Shown here in pieces: positions 34,345-42,086 of a DNA stretch of 64,000 bases. The stretch is from contig NZ_CP033433.1 in assembly GCF_003713065.1 (NCBI RefSeq), positions 2,729,001 to 2,793,000 of the forward strand, given 5' to 3'. Within the stretch, counting starts at the first letter, position 1. Each line of letters starts with the position of its first letter. Source of the stretch: Cohnella candidum. Its GTDB lineage: Bacteria > Bacillota > Bacilli > Paenibacillales > Paenibacillaceae. The position numbers were made by a program, and so were the translations under genes. The notes under the pieces are model-generated. The model made no database searches, was not told the origin of the DNA, and was given only the letters and a program-made list of their open reading frames with translations.

Positions 34345-35370
34345 TTAGCCGAACATCCGCTTCGCCAATACCGCCGAGTCTTCGCCGACACCGCCGATCA
34401 GCGCGGACCCGCGGTTCCGCTGCCACGGCATTCCCAGGAAGAACAAGCCTTCCGGTCCTGCACCGCTTGACGCCCCGGGAATCTGGATCCAGCCGTAGTC
34501 CGAACGGAAGCCGGTCGCCCAAATAACGTTGCTCACGGTAAGGGGGTCCGCGTCGTTCTCGAACAGGATCCGGTCTTCCCGGATGTCCACGACGCGAGGT
34601 CGGAGACGCACTTGCCCTTGGCGTATCTTGTCCCGCAGTTCCAGGCCGAAAATCGGATCGTTCCGCTTCCGAACGACTCTGCCGACCGGGGAATCGGCGC
34701 CCGCGCGCAGCAGGCCGGTTTTGCCGAACCACCAGAAAATGCTCTTGCCGAACAGCTGCAGCGGCATGAATTTCAAAGAATGCCCACTGGACAAATATAC
34801 GTCTCGTTCGCTGCTCAATTCAACCGCAATTTGCGCGCCGGAATTCCCCGCTCCCGCCACGAGCACGGAACCCGGACGAAGCTGGGAAGCGTTCCGGTAT
34901 TCTGACGAATGAAGCTGGGTCACGCCATCCGACAGCCCGTGCGCCGCAGGCGGCACATATGGCCGATGAAACGGCCCCGTGCACACGACGACTTGTTTCG
35001 CGTAGAACATGCCCCGATTGGTGAAAGCCCGGAATAGACCGTCGATTTTATCGAGCGCCAGCACTTCCGTACCGAGTAGGACCGGCAGGCCGAAATGAAG
35101 GGCGTAGCTTTCGAGATAAGCCGCGATTTCGTCCTTGGAGGCGTACCCGTTCGGGTCGCCCATCAGCGGCAAACCCGGCAGCGAGCTGTACCAGCGGGGC
35201 GTGAACAGCACCAAAGAATCGTACCGTTTTCTCCATACATCCCCTACCTGCTCTTCTTTCCCTAAAATGACGAATGATTTGCCGAGCTTCTGCAACTGGC
35301 CGCCCATCGCCAGCCCCGCTTGCCCGGCCCCGATCACGAGTACGTCGAGCGTTTCTTGTTCATGAAGCAT
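34345..35370 (-). CDS. Flavin-dependent monooxygenase-like NAD(P)/FAD oxidoreductase
   Basis: 341 residues from ATG 35370. FAD-binding VIGAGQAGLAMG at residues about 11-22, then a second dinucleotide motif VAGAGNSGAQIA for NADPH, and the C-terminal VIWATGFRSDY. This two-Rossmann layout is that of flavin-containing/Baeyer-Villiger-like monooxygenases (CzcO group). The substrate is not predictable. The start overlaps the end of the ABC exporter gene by 11 bp. The longer upstream frame (to 35454) lies inside the exporter gene and was rejected. It may form an operon with the exporter and the RND pump. Confidence 0.85.
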   Translation of the reverse strand: MLHEQETLDVLVIGAGQAGLAMGGQLQKLGKSFVILGKEEQVGDVWRKRYDSLVLFTPRWYSSLPGLPLMGDPNGYASKDEIAAYLESYALHFGLPVLLGTEVLALDKIDGLFRAFTNRGMFYAKQVVVCTGPFHRPYVPPAAHGLSDGVTQLHSSEYRNASQLRPGSVLVAGAGNSGAQIAVELSSERDVYLSSGHSLKFMPLQLFGKSIFWWFGKTGLLRAGADSPVGRVVRKRNDPIFGLELRDKIRQGQVRLRPRVVDIREDRILFENDADPLTVSNVIWATGFRSDYGWIQIPGASSGAGPEGLFFLGMPWQRNRGSALIGGVGEDSAVLAKRMFG

Positions 35371-37144
35371 CTTTGCGCACGTTCCTTTCGTTTCGCCCGG
35401 CCGATTGCCGGTCTTCCTCGCTCTGTTTGGAGAAAAGTTCCTTATAGTAGCCATCCCTCTGGAGAAGCTCTTGATGACTTCCGCTTTCGATGATCTCTCC
35501 GCGCTTCATGACGAAAATCCGGTCCGCGTCCTGAACGGTGGACAGCCGGTGGGCGATCATGACGACGGTTTTATCTCGATGCAGCCGCCGGAGCGATTCC
35601 TGGACGAGCCGTTCGCTTTCGTTGTCGAGCGCGCTGGTCGCTTCATCCAGAATGATCAGGGATGGATCCTTCAAAAACACCCGCGCGAGCGCGATCCTCT
35701 GCTTCTGCCCGCCCGAAAGCTTGATTCCCCGTTCTCCAATCTCCGTGTCGTAGCCGTTAGGAAGAGCGCTAATAAAATGGTGGGCGAATGCCTTTTCGGC
35801 CGCGGCGACCATTTCTTCGTCCGTGGCGTCCGGTTTGGCCAACTTGAGGTTGTCGCGGATGGAGGAGCTGAACAGGAAATTGTCCTGGGTCACGACTCCC
35901 ATTTGCTCCCGCAGACTCATCAAAGAATAGTCCCGGATGTCCGCGCCGTCTATGCGGATTTCGCCGCCCGAAGTGTCGTACATGCGGATGAGCAGCTGCA
36001 GCAACGTGCTCTTGCCCCCGCCGCTTTCTCCGACGAAAGCGTACGTCTTGCCTTTGTGCAGCGTCAGCGTCACCCGCTTCAGCACCGGATCGCCGCCGGG
36101 ATACGAGAAGGAAACGTCGCGGAACGCGATCGAATCGGACAGCCCTTTAAGGATGACGGGATTTTCTTTCTCCTTGATCGTTGAGGGGATGCGCAAAAAC
36201 TCGAAAATCCGCTGGAGCGCCACGTTGCCTTCGGTAATCGCGGGGAAAGCCTGCACCAGCGCGGCGACGGGGCTCCTCATTTTGTCGACGTAAGCGAAAA
36301 ACGCGATCAGCCCGCCCAAGGTCAAACCGCCTTTGATCACGAACAGGCTGCCCGTCAGCACAACGGCGAACGGGGTGATGTCGCTCAGCACGTTGACGCA
36401 GGACAACGTGATCGCGTTCAATTTCGCGTGCTTGTCCGTCAGCTTTTCGTAGTGATCCAGATGGCGGTCCAGCTCGGCGAGGTCGCGTTTTTCGGAGGCG
36501 AACAGCTTGGAAATGAACGCGCCCTGGATTTTTTCGAAAATGAACCCGCTCAGCACGGACCGGTAATTCATCATGTCCCGGGTGGATACTTTGAATTTCT
36601 TGGAGAGGTAATGGGCCAGTCCGAATTGCAGCGCGACGAGCCCGATCGCCAGCAGCGTCAGCTGCAGGTTCAGCGTCAGCATGACGGTGACGACGAACGC
36701 GAGCACGACCATTTCGATCCAGATGTTGCCGAGCACGGCGGTCATCATGCCTCTCGCTTTCTCGATGTCGTCGAAGAAACGCGTGCCGATTTCGCCGCTT
36801 TTGTGGTCCGCGAAATATTTGGCGTCGAGCGCGTGGACTTTGCGGAAAGCGCCCCGGCGCAGCGCCTTGATGACATTGTTGTTGGCGGTATGCAGGCTGT
36901 ACTGCCTAACGTATTCCATCGGCATGCGGACGACCAGGAACACGCCGCACATTGCCGCAGCGATGAGCAGGATTTGGCGGACTTGCTCCGCGTGCGTGAA
37001 CGAACCTTCATGCAGCAAGTGGTCAAACAGGTATTTCATCATCAACGGAACGGTCAGGGGGATGAGGAACCGGAACAGGCTGCCGACGAACCCCCACGAA
37101 TAAAGCTTCATCTCTTTGCGAACGTAAGGCCATAACAATCTCAT
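35360..37144 (-). CDS. ABC exporter, fused membrane and ATPase domains
   Basis: 594 residues. Six membrane segments (residues about 20-310) are followed by the nucleotide-binding domain: Walker A GESGGGKST, Q-loop VVTQDNFLF, signature LSGGQKQR, Walker B LIILDEATSALD and switch histidine AHRLS. It is a homodimeric type-I exporter half-transporter (BmrA/MsbA-like) for a drug, lipid or peptide. ATG 37144 fits the AAGGAGAG sequence better than the in-frame TTG at 37153, which is too close to it. The downstream flavoprotein gene overlaps it. Confidence 0.92.
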   Translation of the reverse strand: MRLLWPYVRKEMKLYSWGFVGSLFRFLIPLTVPLMMKYLFDHLLHEGSFTHAEQVRQILLIAAAMCGVFLVVRMPMEYVRQYSLHTANNNVIKALRRGAFRKVHALDAKYFADHKSGEIGTRFFDDIEKARGMMTAVLGNIWIEMVVLAFVVTVMLTLNLQLTLLAIGLVALQFGLAHYLSKKFKVSTRDMMNYRSVLSGFIFEKIQGAFISKLFASEKRDLAELDRHLDHYEKLTDKHAKLNAITLSCVNVLSDITPFAVVLTGSLFVIKGGLTLGGLIAFFAYVDKMRSPVAALVQAFPAITEGNVALQRIFEFLRIPSTIKEKENPVILKGLSDSIAFRDVSFSYPGGDPVLKRVTLTLHKGKTYAFVGESGGGKSTLLQLLIRMYDTSGGEIRIDGADIRDYSLMSLREQMGVVTQDNFLFSSSIRDNLKLAKPDATDEEMVAAAEKAFAHHFISALPNGYDTEIGERGIKLSGGQKQRIALARVFLKDPSLIILDEATSALDNESERLVQESLRRLHRDKTVVMIAHRLSTVQDADRIFVMKRGEIIESGSHQELLQRDGYYKELFSKQSEEDRQSAGRNERNVRKDAS

Positions 37145-37310
37145 AGGCTGCAAACTCTCCTTGCGCGCGTCACTTCGATTCCGCGCCGGATGTCCTGGGT
37201 CAACGGGTACTCCCAGGCGGTATGCAGCTATCTTATTACGGAGAGGACAGCCGGAACGCGCAAAACTTGGAGCCCGGAGCGCAAAAAAATGCGGATCGGA
37301 CGCAAAAATA

Positions 37311-37338
37311 GGGCCACTTCGCTCTCGCGAAATGGCCC
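37311..37338 (-). terminator. Intrinsic terminator of the phosphodiester glycosidase-like gene
   Basis: A 12-bp stem with one mismatch (GGGCCACTTCGC / GCGAAATGGCCC), TCTC loop, followed on the minus strand by TATTTTTG. Confidence 0.85.
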
Positions 37339-37339
37339 A

Positions 37340-38143
37340 CTATTTCAATAGCCTAAGCATCTCCACGACGGGACGGCCGTCGCCTTTCAGCTCCTTCTCG
37401 CGACTGCGCAACTGGGAGGAGCCGTCGCCGTCGAGGAAAATGCCGTCCACCAGCCCCAGCGCGCCGATCTTCTCCAGGATCGCGTCACGGAAGGCGGCGA
37501 GCGTCCCCTTTGTTTCGCTCACGATCAAGTACAAATTCCCTTGGGCATCGAATGCCGCGGCGGATCTCAGACGATCCTCGTCCGCGAACGGCGCGTTTTC
37601 GGCGGCCGCCTGCTGCATCCATCCGAAATTGTCGCCCAAAGACATGCTGATGCCGCCCTGCGCCCAATAACGGGAACGGTCCGTAACAGTCAAATCGGAC
37701 GCCTTGCTAACAATTTGTACGCTGAGCGCGTCGGCGGCGCCGTCCCAGACGAGCGTTCCGCGCGCGTATTTGACGTTCGAGCCGCCGCTTCCATAAGAGC
37801 CGTTCGCTTGATGTACGGGAATATCGTTCACCACGGCGAGGCTGAGCAAATCCTTCTGATAGAAAAATCCTCCGTTGATTCCGTAAAACGCCGACAGCGT
37901 CACATTCTCGTTCACGACCGCCGGCTCTATGTTGGACGGACGCGTTCGCAGATAGTGCAGCTCCATGCCGTTGGCCGCCTTCACCGCTCCATATAGGTAA
38001 GCACGGGGAGCGTTGGGGTCCGGCTGGCGTTTCGGACTTTCGCCGCTTCCGGCCATCCAAAGAACGGACAAACCGAAAATGGCGGCCAAGAGGACCAAAA
38101 TGGACGCTTTACCGGGGATTCTGATGATCGGACGTCGTTCCAT
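37340..38143 (-). CDS. Phosphodiester glycosidase (NAGPA/DUF2233) domain protein
   Basis: 267 residues. A single N-terminal membrane anchor (about residues 13-31, ASILVLLAAIFGLSVLW) is followed by an extracytoplasmic NAGPA-like domain with the family hallmarks FYGINGGFF and IFLDGDGSSQL. The family includes the mannose-6-phosphate uncovering enzyme and bacterial wall-teichoic-acid phosphodiesterase-type proteins, so a role at the cell surface on a sugar-phosphate diester is plausible. It is a single-gene unit with its own terminator, transcribed divergently from the kinase gene. Confidence 0.82.
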   Translation of the reverse strand: MERRPIIRIPGKASILVLLAAIFGLSVLWMAGSGESPKRQPDPNAPRAYLYGAVKAANGMELHYLRTRPSNIEPAVVNENVTLSAFYGINGGFFYQKDLLSLAVVNDIPVHQANGSYGSGGSNVKYARGTLVWDGAADALSVQIVSKASDLTVTDRSRYWAQGGISMSLGDNFGWMQQAAAENAPFADEDRLRSAAAFDAQGNLYLIVSETKGTLAAFRDAILEKIGALGLVDGIFLDGDGSSQLRSREKELKGDGRPVVEMLRLLK

Positions 38144-38306
38144 GGCGATTTCCTTCTTTACCGCATGATGAATTGAAACTACACGATCTCACGACACCGG
38201 TCAATGCCTGTTCTGGATGTTCATGGAACATGTGGATGCCGTTTGTGTTAATATTAAGGAAAACGATATCCGTCGTGCCATTCTATCGGTTTGGGAGTGT
38301 ACAGCT

Positions 38307-39950
38307 TTGGGCCACAAGTTCTATGCGTATGGAATCACGCCGATCGTTACCGTATTCATCGCTGCCGCCTCCATCCTGCTCGACAAAACGCCCATGATCA
38401 TTCCCATGCTCGTTTCGGGCCTCTTGTTCATGCTTACCGCCACTTTGAAATCGCGTTACGGAGTGCTCCGATACTGCCAACCGGTTACGCTCGGCCTTTT
38501 TCATTACTTCACCCATCTCAATTGGACGGAAATCCTGTACCTCATTCTCATCAGCTTAGTCGTACGGAAACACCATCGATCCTACGTCTCATTCTTGTTC
38601 ACCGGCATTCTAGTGCTGGAATACACCGTCATTCGGTTAACCTATATGCCTCATACGACGTATAACATGGTCGTTTCGTTATTCGATTTCCTCGCCGTTT
38701 ACCTGGTCGTGGTCGTCTTTCAATATTTCCTTCATTCCGAGCAGCTCGCGAAACGCCTGCAGGAGCAAACGAATTATTTGACGACCCATGATCCGCTGAC
38801 CGGCTTGCTGAACTACGACTGCTTCCTCAAGGCGATCCAAGACCTCGTCGACCAGGACCGCGAGTTCGCTCTCATCACCCTGGATCTGCAGGATTTCAAA
38901 TCTTACCATACGCCGAACATCCATAACGGCAACGAAATCATGATCAATATGTCTTCGAAATTGAAGAAGACGTTTAAGGATTCGCTCGCCATGTCCCGTT
39001 ATGCGGGAGACCGCTTCGCCGTCGCCGTCCCCCAAAAGGACAACCTCCTCGCCGAAGTCGACCGTCTCATGGATAGCAACCATTTCGGTTTTTTCGTGAC
39101 CTATGCCGTTTCGAATTACCCGCAGGAAGCCGCCACGGCCGCCGTCCTCATCTCGATGGCCGAGGACCGCCTGTTCCAGAACAAACGCAACGGTTGGCTG
39201 CTGCGTGAGGAAATCCGCTTCCAAGAAGAAAAGCTGAGAATGGTGGGAGAGCTTGCCGCGGGCATGGCTCATGAAATCCGGAATCCGCTGACCACGATCA
39301 AAGGCTTCATGCAAATTTCCAAAAACAACGATTATACGATGAAGCCCTGGTTCGACCTGGTCATGAGCGAAATTACGCGGATGAGCGAGTTGACGGCCGA
39401 ATTTCTTCAATTCGCGAAGCCGCATATCAGCAACATGAAACCGGAACTGGTCCAAAGCTGCATCGACAGGGTTCTCTATTTAACGGAGTCCGAAGCCGCC
39501 CTTTTGGGCCATCTGATCCACCACGAACGGTCGGACGAGCCCCTGCAGGTTTTGGTAGACAAAGACAAATTGGTTCAAGTGCTGCTCAACTTGATCCGCA
39601 ACTCCTTCGAAGCCATGAAGGAATCGGGTTCGGTTCATATCCGGCTGCGCGGCGACACGAAGCATTGTTTCATCGAGATCGAAGATACGGGCAGCGGCAT
39701 GACGCAGGAACAGATGGAAAAGATTTTTACGCCGTTCTTCACGACGAAGGAAAGCGGCACGGGGCTCGGACTCTCGATCTGCAAAAAAATCATTCAAGAC
39801 CACGGCGGATCGCTGGACGCTCGAAGCGTACTGGACCAAGGCTCCTCATTTACGGTCAAATTGCCTCTACTCACCGAGATGCCCGTTCAGGCGGATGCGG
39901 ATGACAATACGCAAAAAACCGATCAGGGGATTTCCCTGATCGGTCGTTAA
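38307..39950 (+). CDS. Membrane sensor histidine kinase with degenerate GGDEF domain
   Basis: About 547 residues from TTG 38307, which has GGGAG nine bases upstream; an in-frame ATG at 38217 has no ribosome binding site. Five to six membrane segments come first, without a large extracytoplasmic domain. A GGDEF-like domain follows (THDPLTGLLNYDCF), with the signature reading SRYAGDRF, so the active-site GGDEF is AGDRF and cyclase activity is unlikely. Then come HisKA (MAHEIRNPLTTIKGF with the phosphorylated His) and HATPase (LIRNSFEAM, DTGSGM, GTGLGLSI). The kinase part resembles KinB/KinD-type sporulation kinases. No response regulator gene is adjacent. Confidence 0.87.
   Translation: MGHKFYAYGITPIVTVFIAAASILLDKTPMIIPMLVSGLLFMLTATLKSRYGVLRYCQPVTLGLFHYFTHLNWTEILYLILISLVVRKHHRSYVSFLFTGILVLEYTVIRLTYMPHTTYNMVVSLFDFLAVYLVVVVFQYFLHSEQLAKRLQEQTNYLTTHDPLTGLLNYDCFLKAIQDLVDQDREFALITLDLQDFKSYHTPNIHNGNEIMINMSSKLKKTFKDSLAMSRYAGDRFAVAVPQKDNLLAEVDRLMDSNHFGFFVTYAVSNYPQEAATAAVLISMAEDRLFQNKRNGWLLREEIRFQEEKLRMVGELAAGMAHEIRNPLTTIKGFMQISKNNDYTMKPWFDLVMSEITRMSELTAEFLQFAKPHISNMKPELVQSCIDRVLYLTESEAALLGHLIHHERSDEPLQVLVDKDKLVQVLLNLIRNSFEAMKESGSVHIRLRGDTKHCFIEIEDTGSGMTQEQMEKIFTPFFTTKESGTGLGLSICKKIIQDHGGSLDARSVLDQGSSFTVKLPLLTEMPVQADADDNTQKTDQGISLIGR
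39918..39944 (-). terminator. Intrinsic terminator of the aminomutase gene, inside the kinase coding sequence
   Basis: An 11-bp perfect stem, ACCGATCAGGG with its complement and a 5-nt loop, followed on the minus strand by TTTTTT. It encodes the last kinase residues (DQGISLIG) on the other strand. Confidence 0.85.
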
Positions 39951-39963
39951 GCTTCGCTGCCGG

Positions 39964-41133
39964 CTAAACCGTCTGTTTGCGAGGAGGAAATTCCGGCAGT
40001 GCGTTCACCGAGACGACCGCTTCCGTGCGTTTAACCGGCTTCTTCCAGTAACGTTCGTTCCCCGGCAGGTCGTCGAACCATGCGGCTTCGGGAGGGCAAT
40101 CGAGCACCATGAACTTGCCGTACTCTCCGTCGCGGGATTGGTGATATTTTAAATACGCTTTGCCGCCCTCGATGGCCAGGATTTCGATTTTTCCCGATGT
40201 ATGGCTCATCGACAGCCGGACGCGCTTGCCCAATCCGGAAGTGTACGACTTCGCTTTCTCCACGATCTCATACACTTCCGCCAGCGGAAGGACGAACGCC
40301 CGATTGCCGGCGACAGGGCGATTCACGAAAAAATAGTACGGCGTAACGCCCGCCCACGACAACCGGTCAAGCAGTTCCCCCAACACGCGCGGATCGTCGT
40401 TAATTCCTCTCAGCACGGGAGTTTGGTTCACGACGATGGCACCGGCCCGATGAAGCGCGTCGAAACCCCGAACCGCCTCCTTCGTGATTTCTCTCGGATG
40501 GTTAATATGCGCCATGACGTAAATCCGCTTCTCCGGCGTGGAATGAACACGGATCGTCTCGAGCAGCTCCTCGTCCTCGTAAATCCGCATCGGATTGAAA
40601 ACCGGCAGCTTGGACCCGAGCCGGATGATCTTCACGTGCTCGATCTCCCTCAGCCTCTCGAAGATCGCCTTCAGCTTCGGCGTCCCCAGAATCAAGCTGT
40701 CTCCGCCCGTCAGCAGGACATTGCTGATCTCCGGGTGTTCCGCGATATACTTCAGCCCCGGCTCCACGTCCGTCACAGCCTCGTTCACATCGTTGCGAAA
40801 CAGCCTTTTTCGGAAGCAGTACCGGCAATAAGCCCCGCATACTTCCGACACGATCAGCAACGCCGTGGAACGGTATTTATGCTGGCAGCCCGGTACGACG
40901 TAATTCGTATCCTCGTCCGAAGCATCCCATCTGCCGTATTCGCTCAGTTCGTCCGCATTTGGAATCACCAATTTGCGAATCGGGTCCGACGGATCCTCCC
41001 AATCGATCAAATCCAAATAATAATCGTTCACCCGGAAAACGAATTTGTCCGTTATTCGCTTCAGCAGCTCTCTTTCATGCTCCGGGATTTGCCGGATTCT
41101 GGCCAGATCGGTGATATACTTGGGCTTCGCCAT
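39964..41133 (-). CDS. KamA-family radical SAM aminomutase
   Basis: 389 residues from ATG 41133 (AAGGAGGG six bases upstream). Radical SAM cluster cysteines are C99, C103 and C106 in CGAYCRYCF. The probable PLP lysine is K315 (HTSGK). By eye, the two aspartates that hold the lysine side chain in Clostridium lysine 2,3-aminomutase (D293 in YQCD, D330 in VVDAPGGGGK) correspond to R272 in FFVNRP and about S308, so lysine is unlikely. A basic residue there recalls glutamate 2,3-aminomutase. The product would be a beta-amino acid. The gene lies behind a c-di-AMP riboswitch, which fits an osmolyte role. No acetyltransferase (AblB) gene is adjacent. Confidence 0.82.
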   Translation of the reverse strand: MAKPKYITDLARIRQIPEHERELLKRITDKFVFRVNDYYLDLIDWEDPSDPIRKLVIPNADELSEYGRWDASDEDTNYVVPGCQHKYRSTALLIVSEVCGAYCRYCFRKRLFRNDVNEAVTDVEPGLKYIAEHPEISNVLLTGGDSLILGTPKLKAIFERLREIEHVKIIRLGSKLPVFNPMRIYEDEELLETIRVHSTPEKRIYVMAHINHPREITKEAVRGFDALHRAGAIVVNQTPVLRGINDDPRVLGELLDRLSWAGVTPYYFFVNRPVAGNRAFVLPLAEVYEIVEKAKSYTSGLGKRVRLSMSHTSGKIEILAIEGGKAYLKYHQSRDGEYGKFMVLDCPPEAAWFDDLPGNERYWKKPVKRTEAVVSVNALPEFPPRKQTV

Positions 41134-41192
41134 ACGACTCCCTCCTTCAAAATAGGGTGGATTGCCTTTATTTGAAGGGTCCTCGGCAAATG

Positions 41193-41214
41193 AAAAAGAC
41201 CCGCTGTACGGGTC
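41193..41214 (-). terminator. Riboswitch expression-platform terminator
   Basis: GACCCG-CTGTA-CGGGTC followed on the minus strand by TTTTT. It lies between the aptamer and the aminomutase start. A GGGTC segment of the RNA (41253-41257) can pair with the GACCC arm and may act as antiterminator. Confidence 0.75.
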
Positions 41215-41254
41215 GAAAGACAGACGCGGTGAAGCCGCGCCTGAAGATGCCTGA

Positions 41255-41385
41255 CCCATCCAAAGCTGACGAGGTTAGCTGACGGACTCGGGATAGATGG
41301 TTCCCTACGGTCCTGAACGCGGACCGATTCGCCCCAAAAAATTGGTTCCCCCGCTTCCCGGCTCTTGCCGGAAACTAAGCTGTTC
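41255..41385 (-). ncRNA. c-di-AMP riboswitch (ydaO-yuaA type)
   Basis: The minus strand shows the conserved blocks of the ydaO aptamer in order: GCGGGGGAACCAA, TGGGGCGAATC, CGTAGGGAACC, TATCCCGAGTCCGTCAG and CAGCTAACCTCGTCAGC. These aptamers bind two c-di-AMP molecules and usually switch genes off when c-di-AMP is high. Here the controlled gene is the KamA-family aminomutase. The boundaries are approximate. Confidence 0.93.
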
Positions 41386-41423
41386 AATATGGAGTTGAGA
41401 AAGTTGACAACCGAATTATTTCC

Positions 41424-41452
41424 ACTATAACAAAGACTTTCCAATCTGACAA
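41424..41452 (-). promoter_or_regulatory. SigA promoter of the riboswitch-aminomutase unit
   Basis: TTGTCA (41452-41447), 17 bp, TATAGT (41429-41424) on the minus strand. A GTTGACAAC palindrome lies just downstream at 41403-41411. Confidence 0.75.
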
Positions 41453-41482
41453 CTCATTTTTATATTGAAGTTGTTTGTAAAA
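41446..41482 (-). repeat. Shared promoter-upstream module, copy 1 (aminomutase)
   Basis: Read on the minus strand: TTTTACAAACAACTT, then 15 nt, then AGTTGTCAG containing the -35 element. The same blocks occur at 42036-42073 in front of the TIR gene. Confidence 0.7.
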
Positions 41483-41509
41483 ATTTTCTTCCTCGCCCGT
41501 TGGATCCCA

Positions 41510-41941
41510 TCAAGGTTCGACCAGTTTCCGAATGGCGCCGGTGATCGCTTCGGCATTCCAGTCCACGATAAGATCCGCGTTTTCTTTGACCAGCAGCGAG
41601 GTTTTCGCCGAGCCGTAGCGTTCGACCGCAATCAACGGTTTGCGAAGCTCCTCTTTACAGGCGATCAGCTCTTTGTTGATCCATCGACTGTAAGACGGAT
41701 AAACGCCGCACAGCAAAATCACGGCATCGCAAAATTTCATTTTGCTTTTGATCAACTCGTACAGTTTCCGTTCTTCCATCGCAGCATGAACCGGATGATG
41801 AGGAGAGATGGAATACGACTGATACCGGAACGCCTCCTCGGCGTCCATAAAAGATTTGAGTTCCCGAACGGAATGATTATGATTCCAGGTATGGCTTAAA
41901 TACAGTTTATAGGTGCGTTCCCGTTCCCGATCGTTTGACAC
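41510..41941 (-). CDS. Thoeris ThsB-like TIR domain protein
   Basis: 143 residues from GTG 41941. A single TIR-like domain of the MTH538/ThsB group (DUF1863): KLYLSHTWNHN at strand A, YSISPHHPV, then KMKFCDAVILLCGVYPSYSRWINKE and ENADLIVDWN. In Thoeris, ThsB makes a cyclic ADP-ribose-type signal for ThsA; no ThsA-like gene is present in the window, so this copy is an orphan and may work with another partner. The base composition looks lower in G+C than its neighbours. It has its own promoter, which shares upstream sequence with that of the aminomutase gene. Confidence 0.82.
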   Translation of the reverse strand: MSNDRERERTYKLYLSHTWNHNHSVRELKSFMDAEEAFRYQSYSISPHHPVHAAMEERKLYELIKSKMKFCDAVILLCGVYPSYSRWINKELIACKEELRKPLIAVERYGSAKTSLLVKENADLIVDWNAEAITGAIRKLVEP

Positions 41942-41983
41942 GGCCTCGCTACACCTCGCGGATATGGCTTGTAAAACAAAGAA

Positions 41984-42003
41984 GAGCCCTCGTGAACAGG
42001 CTC
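41984..42003 (-). promoter_or_regulatory. Leader hairpin of the TIR gene
   Basis: GAGCC...GGCTC with a 10-nt loop, followed on the minus strand by TTCTTTGTTTT. It lies right after the predicted start of transcription and could attenuate. Confidence 0.5.
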
Positions 42004-42013
42004 AACTACCCTC

Positions 42014-42042
42014 ATGATATCAAAACCGAACCACACTGACAA
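42014..42042 (-). promoter_or_regulatory. SigA promoter of the TIR gene
   Basis: TTGTCA (42042-42037), 17 bp, TATCAT (42019-42014) on the minus strand, with the same -35 and spacing as the aminomutase promoter. Confidence 0.65.
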
Positions 42043-42073
42043 CCTATTAACCGTTTAAAAGTTGTTTGTAAAA
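42036..42073 (-). repeat. Shared promoter-upstream module, copy 2 (TIR gene)
   Basis: TTTTACAAACAACTT, 15-16 nt, GGTTGTCAG on the minus strand. Copy 1 is at 41446-41482. Confidence 0.7.
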
Positions 42074-42086
42074 CAATGCAATAAAA

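Noticed and set aside
32776..34470. Long plus-strand open frame of 564 codons opposite the RND pump
   Set aside because: Shadow frame with Arg/Asp/His-rich composition and no domain.
39964..41133. EpmB (EF-P lysine aminomutase)
   Set aside because: EpmB keeps the aspartate corresponding to D293, here replaced by Arg, and no epmA is nearby.
41134..41460. Lysine riboswitch or T-box in front of the aminomutase
   Set aside because: The conserved blocks are those of the ydaO c-di-AMP aptamer; no L-box or T-box signature (such as the TGG antiterminator motif) is present.
41446..42073. Direct repeats as ends of a mobile cassette carrying the TIR gene
   Set aside because: Each repeat coincides with a promoter at the same spacing, and there is no integrase, transposase or terminal inverted repeat; duplicated promoters explain them better.
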